The notes under the pieces are model-generated. The model saw nothing but the letters and a program-made list of their open reading frames with translations, was not told the DNA's origin and ran no database searches. A program made the position numbers and the translations under genes. DNA of 64,000 bases from Saccharicrinis sp965230625 (lineage in GTDB: Bacteria > Bacteroidota > Bacteroidia > Bacteroidales > Marinilabiliaceae): the NCBI GenBank assembly GCA_965230625.1, contig CBDDLL010000001.1, positions 4,154,001 to 4,218,000 on the forward strand. Direction: 5' to 3'. Positions 1 through 9,249 of the stretch are shown here, piece after piece. Position 1 is the stretch's first letter, and the number at the start of each line of letters is the position of its first letter.

Positions 1-1
1 A

Positions 2-3000
2 GGTAATGCAACTACTTATACTTGGAAAACAACAACTGGAAACATATTGGAAAAAGGAGTTGATTATTCAATTGATAGTGGGATAACAACGTTTTTAAAG
101 CCACAAGCAGATCCAGTATATTGTGAAATGACCAATAGTTCATTTAATAGACTTAAAATTGAAACAACTCCTGTTAACGTTTATGTTCCTTCTGCAAAAG
201 ATCACCTTATTTCTATGAGTACAAGAAAGGAAGAAGGTGAAATAATAGCTTTTAGTGCAATAGGTAAACGTTTTGGAGTTGCTTTATTTGTAGATTTTGG
301 AGATGGAAACTTAATGACTTATGTTCCAGATTATCATGGTATTTTTAATATCAAAGGTATAATTAAAGGTCAAACAATTAATATATATGGAGATAAGTCT
401 ATAAATGAATTTCGATTGAATAAGAATAGTCTAACAATGTTAGATGTTAGTAACCATACAACATTAAAAACATTATATTGTGCCGATAATTATTATTTAG
501 AAGTATTGGATTTAAGTACCAATAAAGCATTGAGAACTTTAGACTGTCAATATAATAAATTGACCTCATTAGACGTAAGCAATACTGCGTTAGAAAAATT
601 AGATTGTAATACCAATAGGCTAAATTCCTTAAATATAAGCAATACTACGTTAAAAGAATTAAATTGTCATTCAAATAAACTAACATCATTAGATGTAAGT
701 AATAATTTAGCATTGAGAACTTTAGTTTGTCATTATAACAAATTAGCCTCATTAGATGTAAGTAATAATTTAGCATTAAGAACTTTAGATTGTGGACTTA
801 ATAAATTGACCCGATTAGATTTAAGTACCAATAAAGCATTGAGAACTTTAGATTGTCATTATAACAAATTGACCTCGTTAGATGTAAGTAATAATTTAGT
901 ATTGAGTACTTTAGATTGTTCATTTAACAATTTAACCTCTTTAGATGTAAGCAATGCTGCGTTAAAAGAGTTAGATTGTAGTGGTAACTACCAATTAACT
1001 ACTTTAGATGTAAGTAATAATATTTCATTGATAGAATTAGGTTGTCATTCAAATAAACTAACATCATTAGATGTAAGTAATAATATTTCATTGGTAGAAT
1101 TAGATTGCAGCTTCAACAGGCTAAGCAATTTAGATGTGAGTAAAAATACAGCATTAACAAAATTAAATTGTGACAGAAACCAATTAACATCCTTAGATGT
1201 TAAAAATAGTGGAACAATAAAAAGTATAAAAGTTATTAATAATAAATTAAAATTTTCAACATTACCAATACTTAATGTTGAAAATTATTTGTATGTACCT
1301 CAACAAAATATACTTATTGATAGGTATATAGAAACAGGTGGTTCAATTGATCTAGGATCCGAATTTATGGTTAATGGAAATATGACAATTTATACCTGGA
1401 AAACTTCATCAGGGAATATTTTGGTTAATGGAGTTGATTATTTAATCGAAAAAGGTATCACAACATTTACAAAGGTACAAACGGAACCATTGTATTGCGA
1501 AATGAAGAATGATTCATTTAAAGGATTAACTATTAAAACAACTTTAGTTCATTTTCCTGCAAAACAAGAATTACTAATTACTCTTACAACAACTAAAAAT
1601 ATTGATGAAGAAATGGCGTTTTCTGTAGGATTAATGGATTCTGTTATGGTAGATTTTGGAAATGGAAATCTGTTAAAGTTTAAAAAGAAGAGTACTGAGA
1701 GGGATATATATATAAAAGGTATGATAAAAGGTCATACAATTAAAATTTATGGTGATAAAACAAAGAAAAATGATTTTTACATACCTAAATTTTGTAAAAT
1801 AACCGAGTTGGATGTATCAAATAATACAAAACTTACAGGATTAAGTTGTAATAGTAACCAATTGACCAAATTAGATGTAAGTAAGAATACTTCATTATCA
1901 ACTTTGGAATGTTCCAATAATAAATTAAAATTCTCAACATTACCTATACTTAATATTAATATGTATGAGTATAGTTCTCAACAAAATCTTAGTATTGTTG
2001 GAAATATAGAAATTAATACACCTCTTGATCTTTCATCGGAGTATAACATTAATGGAAGAATTACTACGTATACCTGGAAGGCAATAACTGGAAGAATATT
2101 GGAAAAAGGAATTGATTATTCAATAAAAAACGGAGTAACTACATTCTTACGAGCTCAAGGAGAACCTGTTTACTGTGAAATGAAAAATAGTCAATTTAGT
2201 AGACTAACACTTAAAACAACTAATGTTATATTAGAACAATCAATTCTTTACGAATTTACTACAGCTAAAAATATTGGTGAAGAAATTAATTTTACACTTG
2301 CTTATATTTCTTCCTTTTGGGTTGATTTTGGTGACGGGAATCTTATGAAGTTTGAACGAGATGGTGAATCTATTTTTATTGATGTAAAAGGATATTTAAA
2401 AGGACAAACAATAAAAATTTACGGTGATAAAACTCAAGGAAATGATCTTACTATTCCCGAATTAAGTAAGATAACAGAAATAGATGTAAGTAGTAATAGT
2501 AACCTTTTGGGTTTAATTTGTTCAAACAATCTATTAACAGATTTAGATGTAAGTAATAATACTATGTTATTATATTTATATTGTAATAGCAATAATTTAA
2601 CATCATTGGATGTGAGTAATAATACTATGTTAGAATATTTAGATTGTAATAGCAATAATTTAACATCATTGGATGTAGGTAGTAAGAGATTAGTAAAATT
2701 AGAATGTGAGCATAATAGATTAAAACTGTCAACTTTACCAATACTTTATAATTCTCTTAGGTTACATAGTTATGCACCTCAGGAAGATCTTAGCATTGTT
2801 GAAAACATAGAAATTAATACTCCTCTTGATCTATCATCAGAGTATATGATTGATGGAAATGCTACTACTTATGCTTGGAAAACAACATCAGGAACTATAT
2901 TAACTGAAGGTGTTGATTATTTCTTTGAAAACGGATTTACAACCTTTACTAGTGCACAAGCAGAACCTGTTTATTGCGAAATGAAGAATGATTTATTTAG

Positions 3001-3280
3001 TAAACTAACTCTTAAAACAACTGCTGTTAATATTAGTATTCCAACAACTATTGATTATTCATTTGAGAATGAACTAAAAGTTTATTCATCAGATAAAACT
3101 GTTTATATCAAAACATCATTAAATCCGATTGTTTGCATACGTGATATTAGCGGTAAGGTAATTACCCAAAAACAGTGCTATTCTGGTGTAACACAAATAA
3201 ATGTTCCTCAAAGTGGTATTTATTTGGTAACTCTTATTGTAGATAATAAAGTTTATACACAAAAAGTAGTTATTCGTTAA
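2..3280 (+). CDS. Modular leucine-rich-repeat protein with T9SS sorting domain (5' end outside window)
   Basis: The reading frame is open from base 2, and the first codons already belong to a repeated module (a Y-T-W-K segment followed by GVDY), so the true start lies upstream and the TTG at 47 is not the start. Each module has a head (YxWK, GVDY, EPVYCEM), a segment with VDFGDGNL and KGQTIKIYGDK, and then leucine-rich repeats of about 21 residues (LTSLDVSNN..L..LxCxxNK) ending in STLPIL. Heads begin near bases 2, 1370, 2050 and 2850; the three LRR blocks hold about 13, 2 and 4 repeats. The last 75 residues resemble a type A T9SS C-terminal domain, ending in a basic KVVIR tail. It is probably a cell-surface or secreted adhesin-like protein; the ligand is unknown. 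Confidence 0.85.
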   Translation, partial: GNATTYTWKTTTGNILEKGVDYSIDSGITTFLKPQADPVYCEMTNSSFNRLKIETTPVNVYVPSAKDHLISMSTRKEEGEIIAFSAIGKRFGVALFVDFGDGNLMTYVPDYHGIFNIKGIIKGQTINIYGDKSINEFRLNKNSLTMLDVSNHTTLKTLYCADNYYLEVLDLSTNKALRTLDCQYNKLTSLDVSNTALEKLDCNTNRLNSLNISNTTLKELNCHSNKLTSLDVSNNLALRTLVCHYNKLASLDVSNNLALRTLDCGLNKLTRLDLSTNKALRTLDCHYNKLTSLDVSNNLVLSTLDCSFNNLTSLDVSNAALKELDCSGNYQLTTLDVSNNISLIELGCHSNKLTSLDVSNNISLVELDCSFNRLSNLDVSKNTALTKLNCDRNQLTSLDVKNSGTIKSIKVINNKLKFSTLPILNVENYLYVPQQNILIDRYIETGGSIDLGSEFMVNGNMTIYTWKTSSGNILVNGVDYLIEKGITTFTKVQTEPLYCEMKNDSFKGLTIKTTLVHFPAKQELLITLTTTKNIDEEMAFSVGLMDSVMVDFGNGNLLKFKKKSTERDIYIKGMIKGHTIKIYGDKTKKNDFYIPKFCKITELDVSNNTKLTGLSCNSNQLTKLDVSKNTSLSTLECSNNKLKFSTLPILNINMYEYSSQQNLSIVGNIEINTPLDLSSEYNINGRITTYTWKAITGRILEKGIDYSIKNGVTTFLRAQGEPVYCEMKNSQFSRLTLKTTNVILEQSILYEFTTAKNIGEEINFTLAYISSFWVDFGDGNLMKFERDGESIFIDVKGYLKGQTIKIYGDKTQGNDLTIPELSKITEIDVSSNSNLLGLICSNNLLTDLDVSNNTMLLYLYCNSNNLTSLDVSNNTMLEYLDCNSNNLTSLDVGSKRLVKLECEHNRLKLSTLPILYNSLRLHSYAPQEDLSIVENIEINTPLDLSSEYMIDGNATTYAWKTTSGTILTEGVDYFFENGFTTFTSAQAEPVYCEMKNDLFSKLTLKTTAVNISIPTTIDYSFENELKVYSSDKTVYIKTSLNPIVCIRDISGKVITQKQCYSGVTQINVPQSGIYLVTLIVDNKVYTQKVVIR
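416..1260 (+). repeat. Tandem 60-63 bp coding repeats (about 13 LRR units)
   Basis: Head-to-tail units of 60 or 63 bases encode the leucine-rich repeats of the large surface protein. Many neighbouring units are nearly identical at the DNA level, for example the stretches around 683-750, 746-810 and 835-900. A second pair of exact repeats lies around 2580-2680. The reading frame is kept throughout, because units differ by whole codons. Confidence 0.75.
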
Positions 3281-3324
3281 ATAGTATTATTTATAAACCA
3301 GAATATTAAAGTTTATTAAAAAAG

Positions 3325-3367
3325 AAGGCTGACTCATGATGGAAACATCTAAATTGAGTCAGCCTTT
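3325..3367 (+). terminator. Hairpin terminator after the LRR protein
   Basis: A perfect 12-bp stem (AAGGCTGACTCA paired with TGAGTCAGCCTT) encloses an 18-base loop 45 bases after the stop codon. The 3' T-run is short (TTTG), so it may be a weaker terminator or act with an additional factor. Confidence 0.65.
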
Positions 3368-3465
3368 GTGATATTTAAAATGTAATCAGAAAAATCTACT
3401 TAACAACCTTTTTAATCCCTTCATCTTTGAAAAATAATATTGTATTATTTCAAGCTAAATATTTT

Positions 3466-3473
3466 TACATTTG
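3466..3473 (+). promoter_or_regulatory. Putative -7 box (TACATTTG) for the YciB-NUDIX gene
   Basis: TACATTTG matches the Bacteroidota -7 consensus TAnnTTTG. It lies 124 bases before the chosen ATG, which implies a long leader. That leader holds an inverted repeat (CCAAGAAT at 3505-3512, ATTCTTGG at 3552-3559). No clean -33 box was found at the usual spacing. Apart from the terminator at 3325-3367, the rest of 3281-3596 shows nothing else recognisable. Confidence 0.4.
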
Positions 3474-3596
3474 CAAGTCTTAAAAAAACACACTTATGTA
3501 ACAACCAAGAATTTATCACACTAAGTTATACACACGTAAGATTGGTAAAGTATTCTTGGAGTTCCTGCTCATTTGTATGGAGTAGGCAACGCACAT

Positions 3597-4673
3597 ATGA
3601 AAACTATATACATGAATAATATTGCACTTTTAAAAAAACTATTACCGGGGCTAGCGCCTCTTATCATCTTTGTTATTGCCGATAGTATTTGGGGTACCGA
3701 AATTGGATTAATTGTTGCTATAAGTTTTGGAGTTTTAGAAATTGCAATTAGCCTTTTAAAAAGACAAAAGCCTGATAAATTCATTTTATTTGATATTGGG
3801 CTATTAATTGCGATGGGAGGTATATCATTATTACTTGATAATGATTTATTTTTTAAACTAAAACCTGGAGTAATTGGTGCAATATTATGTGTTTTATTGG
3901 GTGTTTCTGCATTTGGAAAGCAAAATGTAATCATGGTTTTGAGTGGGAGATACCTTAAAGATATGGAGGTGAATCCGTGGCAGCAATATGAAATGTTACA
4001 AAGCATTAAAGCTTTGTTTTGGATTTTTAGTGGTCATACAGTTTTGGTGTTTATGTCTGCTGTTTTTATGAGAAAAGAAACGTGGGTAACTATTAGTGGC
4101 CCTGGTTTTTACATTGTATTTGGACTATACTTTTTATATGAGTTGTATAATAAGAAAAATGAAAAGAAAAAATATAGCCGGGAGGAATGGTTACCAATTG
4201 TGAATGAAGAGGGTAAAGTACTGGGTAAAATGCCACGAAGTATTGCTCACAAGGGATCTATGATCTTACACCCGGTAGTTCATATGCAGGTATTTAATAA
4301 AAAAGGAGAGTTGTACCTGCAGAAAAGAGCAGATCATAAGCTAGTTCAACCAGGAAAATGGGATACAGCAGTAGGAGGTCATATTTCATCTGATGAATCA
4401 ATAGAATTATCACTACAAAGAGAAGCTTTTGAAGAAATAGGTTTAAAAGAATTTAATGTTACATCTTTTAAGCAATATAAATGGGAGAGTGATATTGAGA
4501 ATGAATTGGTTTACTCATTTATCACTTATACCAATAAGCAACTTAAACCTGATCCATCAGAAGTTAGTGAAGGTAGATTTTGGAAATTGCAAGAAATAGA
4601 GGAAAAGTTAGGTAAGGGTATATTTACACCAAACTTTGAATATGAGTTCAGTTTTTTAAAAGAGTATCTTTAA
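3597..4673 (+). CDS. YciB/IspA-like membrane domain fused to a NUDIX hydrolase
   Basis: The N-terminal ~200 residues contain about six hydrophobic segments and resemble the intracellular septation protein A (YciB) family. A charged linker (KKNEKKK) leads to a NUDIX domain of about 155 residues. Its box fits G-x5-E-x7-R-E-U-x-E-E-x-G-U exactly: G-HISSD-E-SIELSLQ-RE-A-F-EE-I-G-L. NUDIX enzymes hydrolyse nucleoside or prenyl diphosphate-type substrates; the arrangement GELYLQKRA...KWDTAVGGH is like the Idi/YfcD subgroup, but the substrate here is unknown. I chose ATG 3597. The frame is open only to a stop at 3546-3548 and there is an in-frame TTG at 3573; ATG 3612 is also possible. It is transcribed alone and is convergent with the helicase gene. 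Confidence 0.8.
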   Translation: MKTIYMNNIALLKKLLPGLAPLIIFVIADSIWGTEIGLIVAISFGVLEIAISLLKRQKPDKFILFDIGLLIAMGGISLLLDNDLFFKLKPGVIGAILCVLLGVSAFGKQNVIMVLSGRYLKDMEVNPWQQYEMLQSIKALFWIFSGHTVLVFMSAVFMRKETWVTISGPGFYIVFGLYFLYELYNKKNEKKKYSREEWLPIVNEEGKVLGKMPRSIAHKGSMILHPVVHMQVFNKKGELYLQKRADHKLVQPGKWDTAVGGHISSDESIELSLQREAFEEIGLKEFNVTSFKQYKWESDIENELVYSFITYTNKQLKPDPSEVSEGRFWKLQEIEEKLGKGIFTPNFEYEFSFLKEYL

Positions 4674-4695
4674 CTCAATAATTATTGCATAAAAT

Positions 4696-7600
4696 CTAAA
4701 ATAAACTTCCTTGAATGGTTTCTTCTGCAGTAACTTCCATTATTTTGTCCAAATTAACATACCAAATAAATCCCCTAACGTTTTTATTACCCATTTTTTT
4801 AACCTGGTTCATATATTGATGGATTTGTTTTTCGTACTTTGATTCTTGCTTGTCTCCAAATTTATAATCGATGATATGGACTTCTTCATTAATAAAAACT
4901 ACCCTGTCAGGACGATATGTTCCCAATGGTGTTAATATTGATTTCTCCGCTTTAATTAAATGCTCATTGTTAAACCAATCTTTAACCTCAGGTTTTGAAA
5001 TAAGTTGAGTTATTTGATTCGTAAGGAGAAGCTTATCCTGTTCCGATATTTTTCCTTCAAAAACTAATCTATTTAATGCATTTTCAATATCATTGGCTGT
5101 TTTGATATATTCAAAAGTTTGATGCATGATATTACCATAATTAATTTGACTTTGCCTTTCATCATTAATGAAATATTCTTCGCTGTCCTTTTTAATAGTA
5201 ATGTTTTCTTCACAAATTAGTTTATTAGAAAATGGTTTTAAAACTTCACTAATTACCTCACTTTTATTCTCCTTATTTTTAATTTGTTCAGGGATTTCAC
5301 CATAGCTAAAAACTCCATTTTCTTCGTCCCAGGTATCTTTTAAATCAATAAAACCATCCTTATCGGTATATTGATAATTATTTATTGTAAAATACATTAA
5401 ATCTGATACACTTTTTAATTCACCTTTATTGCTTTTAGAAGGTGTGTTTCCAAAAGTTAATAGGATCTCACAACTTCTTGTTAATGCAACATATAACAAA
5501 TTTATGCTATCAACATTTTGATATAAAAGTTCCTGGAAGTAGTCATTTTTAAATACAGTATTTTGTAGTTTCGATGTATAAGTAATTGGTAATAATTTTA
5601 TTGCATTAAAAGGTTGGGAGTGAGGTTCGCACCAAATAATGTTGTTTTTTATTTCAGAATCTAATTTCCAATTGCAATAGGGAACAATTACTGCCTTAAA
5701 TTCTAACCCTTTAGACTTATGTATTGTCATTATTTTTATTGCTTCCTGTTCTTCAGGTATAGCAACAGCTTCGGTTTTGCCTTTATCATCCCACCAATCA
5801 ATAAATGCACTTAAATCTGGATAATTATCTTTAATAAATTGATTTACACAATTAATTAATGCTTGAATAAAAACACCTTGTTCTTCTTTAATATTTTCAG
5901 GTAATTCGTGAGCAAGGAATTCAACTAATTCAATTAAGGGTTTTTGTTTTTGCGAAAGAAGATGATCAATCCATTCGTGTTCATAAATGTTTAAACCGAC
6001 TTCTGTTTCATTATCAAAACAATTACCTATCTCAACACATTGTTCATCATTTTTATTCTCCAATAATTGTTTGCTTAAAATGATTTCAGCTCTAATTATA
6101 AGATTGTTAGGGTTCTGTAAGTACTTAATTTGAGATATCATGAAGCGTACAGCTGATGATCCTGATAAAAACAATGACTCATTTGAGATTACAGGGATGA
6201 TATTACCTGATTCACTAAAATCTCCAGACAATAAGGCATTAGCAATAGTTTCTCCTTCACCTTTCTTCCTAACCAAAACACATATATCACTATAATTATA
6301 CCCTTTATTGATCAATAATTCAATATTTTCAACTATTTCAGGCAACACTTGTTCTTCATAACTTAAATCAGCATTAGGGGATAAAAAACGAGATTTTATA
6401 TAACCTTTATTTGCTTCCTTATTTGCTGGTAGTTCCTGAAAAACATCAGCATATGCATTACTTATTTTATGTTTTAAGCTTTCAATAATTTCATTGTCAG
6501 TTAAATACTTAGAGATTAAACTATTGAAATTATTCTGTATATATATCGAACCTCCAACAAATAAAGAATTGTTAAATCCAATGATGTTTGAAAGGCTACG
6601 CCAGTTTTTATTGAGTGTTAAGAGTGTACTTCCAAAATTTAAAAAGTCATGTTCTACTTTACTTGCCAATAAATTCCAATCAGAATTTCGCCAACGATAA
6701 ATAGATTGTTTAACATCTCCTACTATTAGACTAACTTCGTTGTTAGATAATGAATTATCCACAAGAGGTTTAAAGTTAAGCCATTGAAGTTTTGATGTAT
6801 CCTGAAACTCATCAATCATGAAATTTAAGAATCGTGTTCCTATTTTTTCATAAATAAATGGAGTTTCATTTTGGTCAATTATTCTATTTAAAAAGTGTGA
6901 TGAATCTGCTATTAAAAATAAATTCTCATCTCTGCAAATAGCTTGTACTTCGTTTGCAATGTCGGCTATAATACCTAGCGCGAAATAGTTTTGACTAATT
7001 ACTTTGGCAGTATTGTAGTTTTCATATTCCCTTTCAACCAAGTCAATTGCTTTTTTTAGCAACATATTTAGTAAAGGATATAATTCTGCTATTTGTTGGT
7101 TAACAGCAGCAGGATTATCTTTTCGTCCCCATTTGTCCGGTTCGTCAATTAACTTTAAAACAGTTGGTCCTGGCTCAATATTGTTTACTGCTTTAAGTTT
7201 TTCAAAATATTTTACAGGCGTACGACTTTTGCCAGTAAATGCATCATAACTTAAACCACTTTTTAATATCGCATTACTTCCTTCTTCTCCAATGGCAGTT
7301 ACTTTTTGTTCAAAATCATTTATAATACTTTGAATTTGTTTAAGATAATCGTGAAGTTTTTCTTCGTCACTGATGCTTTCCAATATATTCCTGCTTTCAT
7401 ACTGAAATAATTCATTAAATATCTCAAAACCAAGTTTGTTTAAATCGTTACTGAGATTCCAGTTTTTTCCTTGATTCAACTTTTGTTCGGCAAATTGAAC
7501 CAACCATTTTTTTAGGTATGCATATTCTGGTAAATCAACTCTCATTAAAAGGTGATCAATCGCTTTTTGTAAAACTTTTGATGTGTTAAGTTCAACTTTA

Positions 7601-7983
7601 AAACTGCTTTCTAATCCTGCTTCACGAGCAAAAGACCTAATAATTTTTTGAAAAAAACTATCAATTGTACTTACAGAAAAGTTAGAGAAGTCGTGTAAAA
7701 GATAACTTAAAAGTACTTTAGCTCTTTGTCTAACTTGCTTTTCGGTTAATTGAAACTTCTCCATCAATTCGGTTACATAATCGTTTGTTTCATTCACCGA
7801 AATTTGGAATAGTTTCTCAAGTATTCTACTTTTCATTTCTCCTGTAGCCTTGTTGGTAAAAGTAACAGCCAAAGTGTTAATGTAATTTATAGGATTATCG
7901 TACAGAAGAAATAAAAATTCCTTGGTGAGGGTAAATGTTTTTCCAGAACCGGCAGAGGCCTTATATATTTTAAGCTTAGACAT
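4696..7983 (-). CDS. UvrD-type helicase-nuclease, AddA/RecB-like
   Basis: 1095 residues. The N-terminus carries the superfamily 1 Walker A (ASAGSGKTFTLT, residues ~10-21). Walker B/DEXQ is FMIDEFQDTSKLQW, followed by VGDVKQSIYRWRNSD (motif III/IV region), IMTIHKSKGLEFKAVIVP (motif V) and LLYVALTRS (motif VI). The C-terminus has a PD-(D/E)XK-type nuclease signature (RPDRVVFI...VHIIDYKFG). It is expected to process DNA double-strand ends for RecA-dependent repair, as AddA or RecB does. No AddB/RecC-type partner gene is adjacent in this window. It follows a small hairpin terminator that separates it from the upstream sugar-binding gene on the same strand. Confidence 0.88.
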   Translation of the reverse strand: MSKLKIYKASAGSGKTFTLTKEFLFLLYDNPINYINTLAVTFTNKATGEMKSRILEKLFQISVNETNDYVTELMEKFQLTEKQVRQRAKVLLSYLLHDFSNFSVSTIDSFFQKIIRSFAREAGLESSFKVELNTSKVLQKAIDHLLMRVDLPEYAYLKKWLVQFAEQKLNQGKNWNLSNDLNKLGFEIFNELFQYESRNILESISDEEKLHDYLKQIQSIINDFEQKVTAIGEEGSNAILKSGLSYDAFTGKSRTPVKYFEKLKAVNNIEPGPTVLKLIDEPDKWGRKDNPAAVNQQIAELYPLLNMLLKKAIDLVEREYENYNTAKVISQNYFALGIIADIANEVQAICRDENLFLIADSSHFLNRIIDQNETPFIYEKIGTRFLNFMIDEFQDTSKLQWLNFKPLVDNSLSNNEVSLIVGDVKQSIYRWRNSDWNLLASKVEHDFLNFGSTLLTLNKNWRSLSNIIGFNNSLFVGGSIYIQNNFNSLISKYLTDNEIIESLKHKISNAYADVFQELPANKEANKGYIKSRFLSPNADLSYEEQVLPEIVENIELLINKGYNYSDICVLVRKKGEGETIANALLSGDFSESGNIIPVISNESLFLSGSSAVRFMISQIKYLQNPNNLIIRAEIILSKQLLENKNDEQCVEIGNCFDNETEVGLNIYEHEWIDHLLSQKQKPLIELVEFLAHELPENIKEEQGVFIQALINCVNQFIKDNYPDLSAFIDWWDDKGKTEAVAIPEEQEAIKIMTIHKSKGLEFKAVIVPYCNWKLDSEIKNNIIWCEPHSQPFNAIKLLPITYTSKLQNTVFKNDYFQELLYQNVDSINLLYVALTRSCEILLTFGNTPSKSNKGELKSVSDLMYFTINNYQYTDKDGFIDLKDTWDEENGVFSYGEIPEQIKNKENKSEVISEVLKPFSNKLICEENITIKKDSEEYFINDERQSQINYGNIMHQTFEYIKTANDIENALNRLVFEGKISEQDKLLLTNQITQLISKPEVKDWFNNEHLIKAEKSILTPLGTYRPDRVVFINEEVHIIDYKFGDKQESKYEKQIHQYMNQVKKMGNKNVRGFIWYVNLDKIMEVTAEETIQGSLF

Positions 7984-8031
7984 TTTGCTATTTTAAGTAA
8001 AATCTTAAAAATAATTCTGACTAAAAATAAA

Positions 8032-8052
8032 GGCGTTAGAATAATTAACGCC
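8032..8052 (-). terminator. Short hairpin terminator
   Basis: GGCGTTA and TAACGCC form a 7-bp stem with a 7-base loop. On the minus strand it is followed by TTTATTTTT. It would end transcripts coming from the sugar-binding gene (8257-9249), or from a short transcript between it and the helicase gene. Confidence 0.65.
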
Positions 8053-8063
8053 AAAAACTATAA

Positions 8064-8192
8064 TTAATCAGAGTAAAATAATGAAGCTAAAATAGCAATA
8101 GTTTTATTAAAAAGGCAAGCAGCTTCTAACCATCCCAAATTATAAGTAACTAATCTAACTGAATAATTCCAATCTTCCTTCTCAATTTTCAC
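8064..8192 (-). other. Possible small ORF (42 aa) or structured RNA
   Basis: On the minus strand a GTG-started frame encodes 42 residues (starts VKIEKEDWNY, ends ASLFYSD, hydrophobic second half), and a hairpin terminator follows 11 bases after its stop. The same stretch sits inside a 13-bp pairing between AAAGGGCAAGCAG (about 8207-8219) and CTGCTTGCCTTTT (about 8108-8120), with one G-U pair. It may therefore be a structured RNA rather than a gene. I do not recognise the peptide or the RNA. Little separates the two interpretations from sequence alone. Confidence 0.3.
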
Positions 8193-8256
8193 TATCAAAA
8201 ATCACTGCTTGCCCTTTCTCTTTTCTTATTATAAGACTATAAAATTATTATAATGC

Positions 8257-9249
8257 TCAATTAATTTCTTCTTCTGAAATATAACCTTCAGATACCACTG
8301 TCATTTTAATATTTTGACGATGAACTACTTGTGCCTTTAATAATATGGCAGGAACAAGACGTTTACCGTTATATTGTGTAATGTTCATGTTGGAAGGCGC
8401 TGTACCTTTTGCAATTTTTATTGCGGCATTTGCTGCTGCAAAAGCTAAAGATTCAATGGGTTTATAAATTGTAATGGTTTGGTTGCCACCAACTATACTT
8501 CTAATTGCTTCTATGTTTGCATCTTGTCCTGCTATCAATACTTTACCAGCAAGGTTATGCTCCTTTAATGCACTTATCGCACCAGCTGCTAGCTGATCAT
8601 TACCAGCGATGATTGCATCAATACCATCATTTTTACTATTTAAGTAGTTATTGGTTATTTCATATCCTTCGTGCAGCGACCATGTTTTTGTATACTGATT
8701 AAAAACTATTTCGATATCACCTTTTTCTACAAGAGGTTGCAATACATTCATTTGTCCCAAATTGAGCAAAAATGCATTGTTATCCATCGTTGATCCTCCA
8801 ATTATACCATATTTGCCTTGCGGTTTAATTTTAGTTAAGTAATCTGCTTGTAATTCGCCTATAGCAATATTATCAGTAGATACATAATAATCCAGGTTGC
8901 AATCTTTTATCAGCCGGTCGTATGAAATAACTGGAATATAGTTTTTATGAGCGTGTTTTACTATTTCTCCGGCTTTTATTAAATCAACAGGAATTACAAT
9001 TAAAACTTCAACTCCGTCTTCAATCATTTTTTTGGCTTGACTTAATTGTTTATCTGGATCAGATTCAGCAATAGCAACAACGCATGTTCCTCCAAATTCT
9101 ATAATTTTTTCTTCAATTAATTTTTTGTCTTTCTCCCAACGTTCATTCGTTAATGTGTCCATTAGGAGACCTATTTTGGGTTTATGTTTACAGCTGTTAA
9201 AAATTAACAAGCCAATTACGAGAAATAAGATAGTTTTTAAAGCTTTCAT
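8257..9249 (-). CDS. Sugar-binding lipoprotein, XylF/RbsB-like
   Basis: 330 residues with an N-terminal signal ending in a lipobox (LLIFNSC, Cys ~20), so it is probably anchored as a lipoprotein. The rest has the periplasmic-binding-protein type 1 fold of pentose-binding proteins: KIGLLMDTLTNERW, DPDKQLSQAKKMIEDGVEVLIVIPVD, YVSTDNIAIGELQADYL, DAIIAGNDQLAAGAISAL and VLIAGQDANIEAIRSIVGGNQTI, closest in pattern to D-xylose-binding XylF. No ABC transporter ATPase or permease lies nearby, so it may serve a distant transporter or act as a ligand sensor. It is transcribed away from the 680-base intergenic region shared with the E2 gene. Confidence 0.82.
   Translation of the reverse strand: MKALKTILFLVIGLLIFNSCKHKPKIGLLMDTLTNERWEKDKKLIEEKIIEFGGTCVVAIAESDPDKQLSQAKKMIEDGVEVLIVIPVDLIKAGEIVKHAHKNYIPVISYDRLIKDCNLDYYVSTDNIAIGELQADYLTKIKPQGKYGIIGGSTMDNNAFLLNLGQMNVLQPLVEKGDIEIVFNQYTKTWSLHEGYEITNNYLNSKNDGIDAIIAGNDQLAAGAISALKEHNLAGKVLIAGQDANIEAIRSIVGGNQTITIYKPIESLAFAAANAAIKIAKGTAPSNMNITQYNGKRLVPAILLKAQVVHRQNIKMTVVSEGYISEEEIN

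Noticed and set aside
416..1260. CRISPR-like array of regularly spaced repeats
   Set aside because: The 60-63 base periodicity keeps one open reading frame and encodes leucine-rich repeats; there are no unique spacers between identical repeats.
2434..2655. Minus-strand ORF inside the LRR gene
   Set aside because: It is a low-complexity antisense shadow of the repeats (Leu/Ser/Asn-rich) with no independent support.
3549..3596. Upstream extension of the YciB-NUDIX protein, reading LGVPAHLYGVGNAH
   Set aside because: It looks protein-like, but the frame has only a TTG between the stop at 3546-3548 and ATG 3597, and the family start fits the ATG better.
3569..4006. Minus-strand ORF opposite the YciB-NUDIX gene
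   Set aside because: It overlaps a well-supported membrane domain and has no recognisable features.
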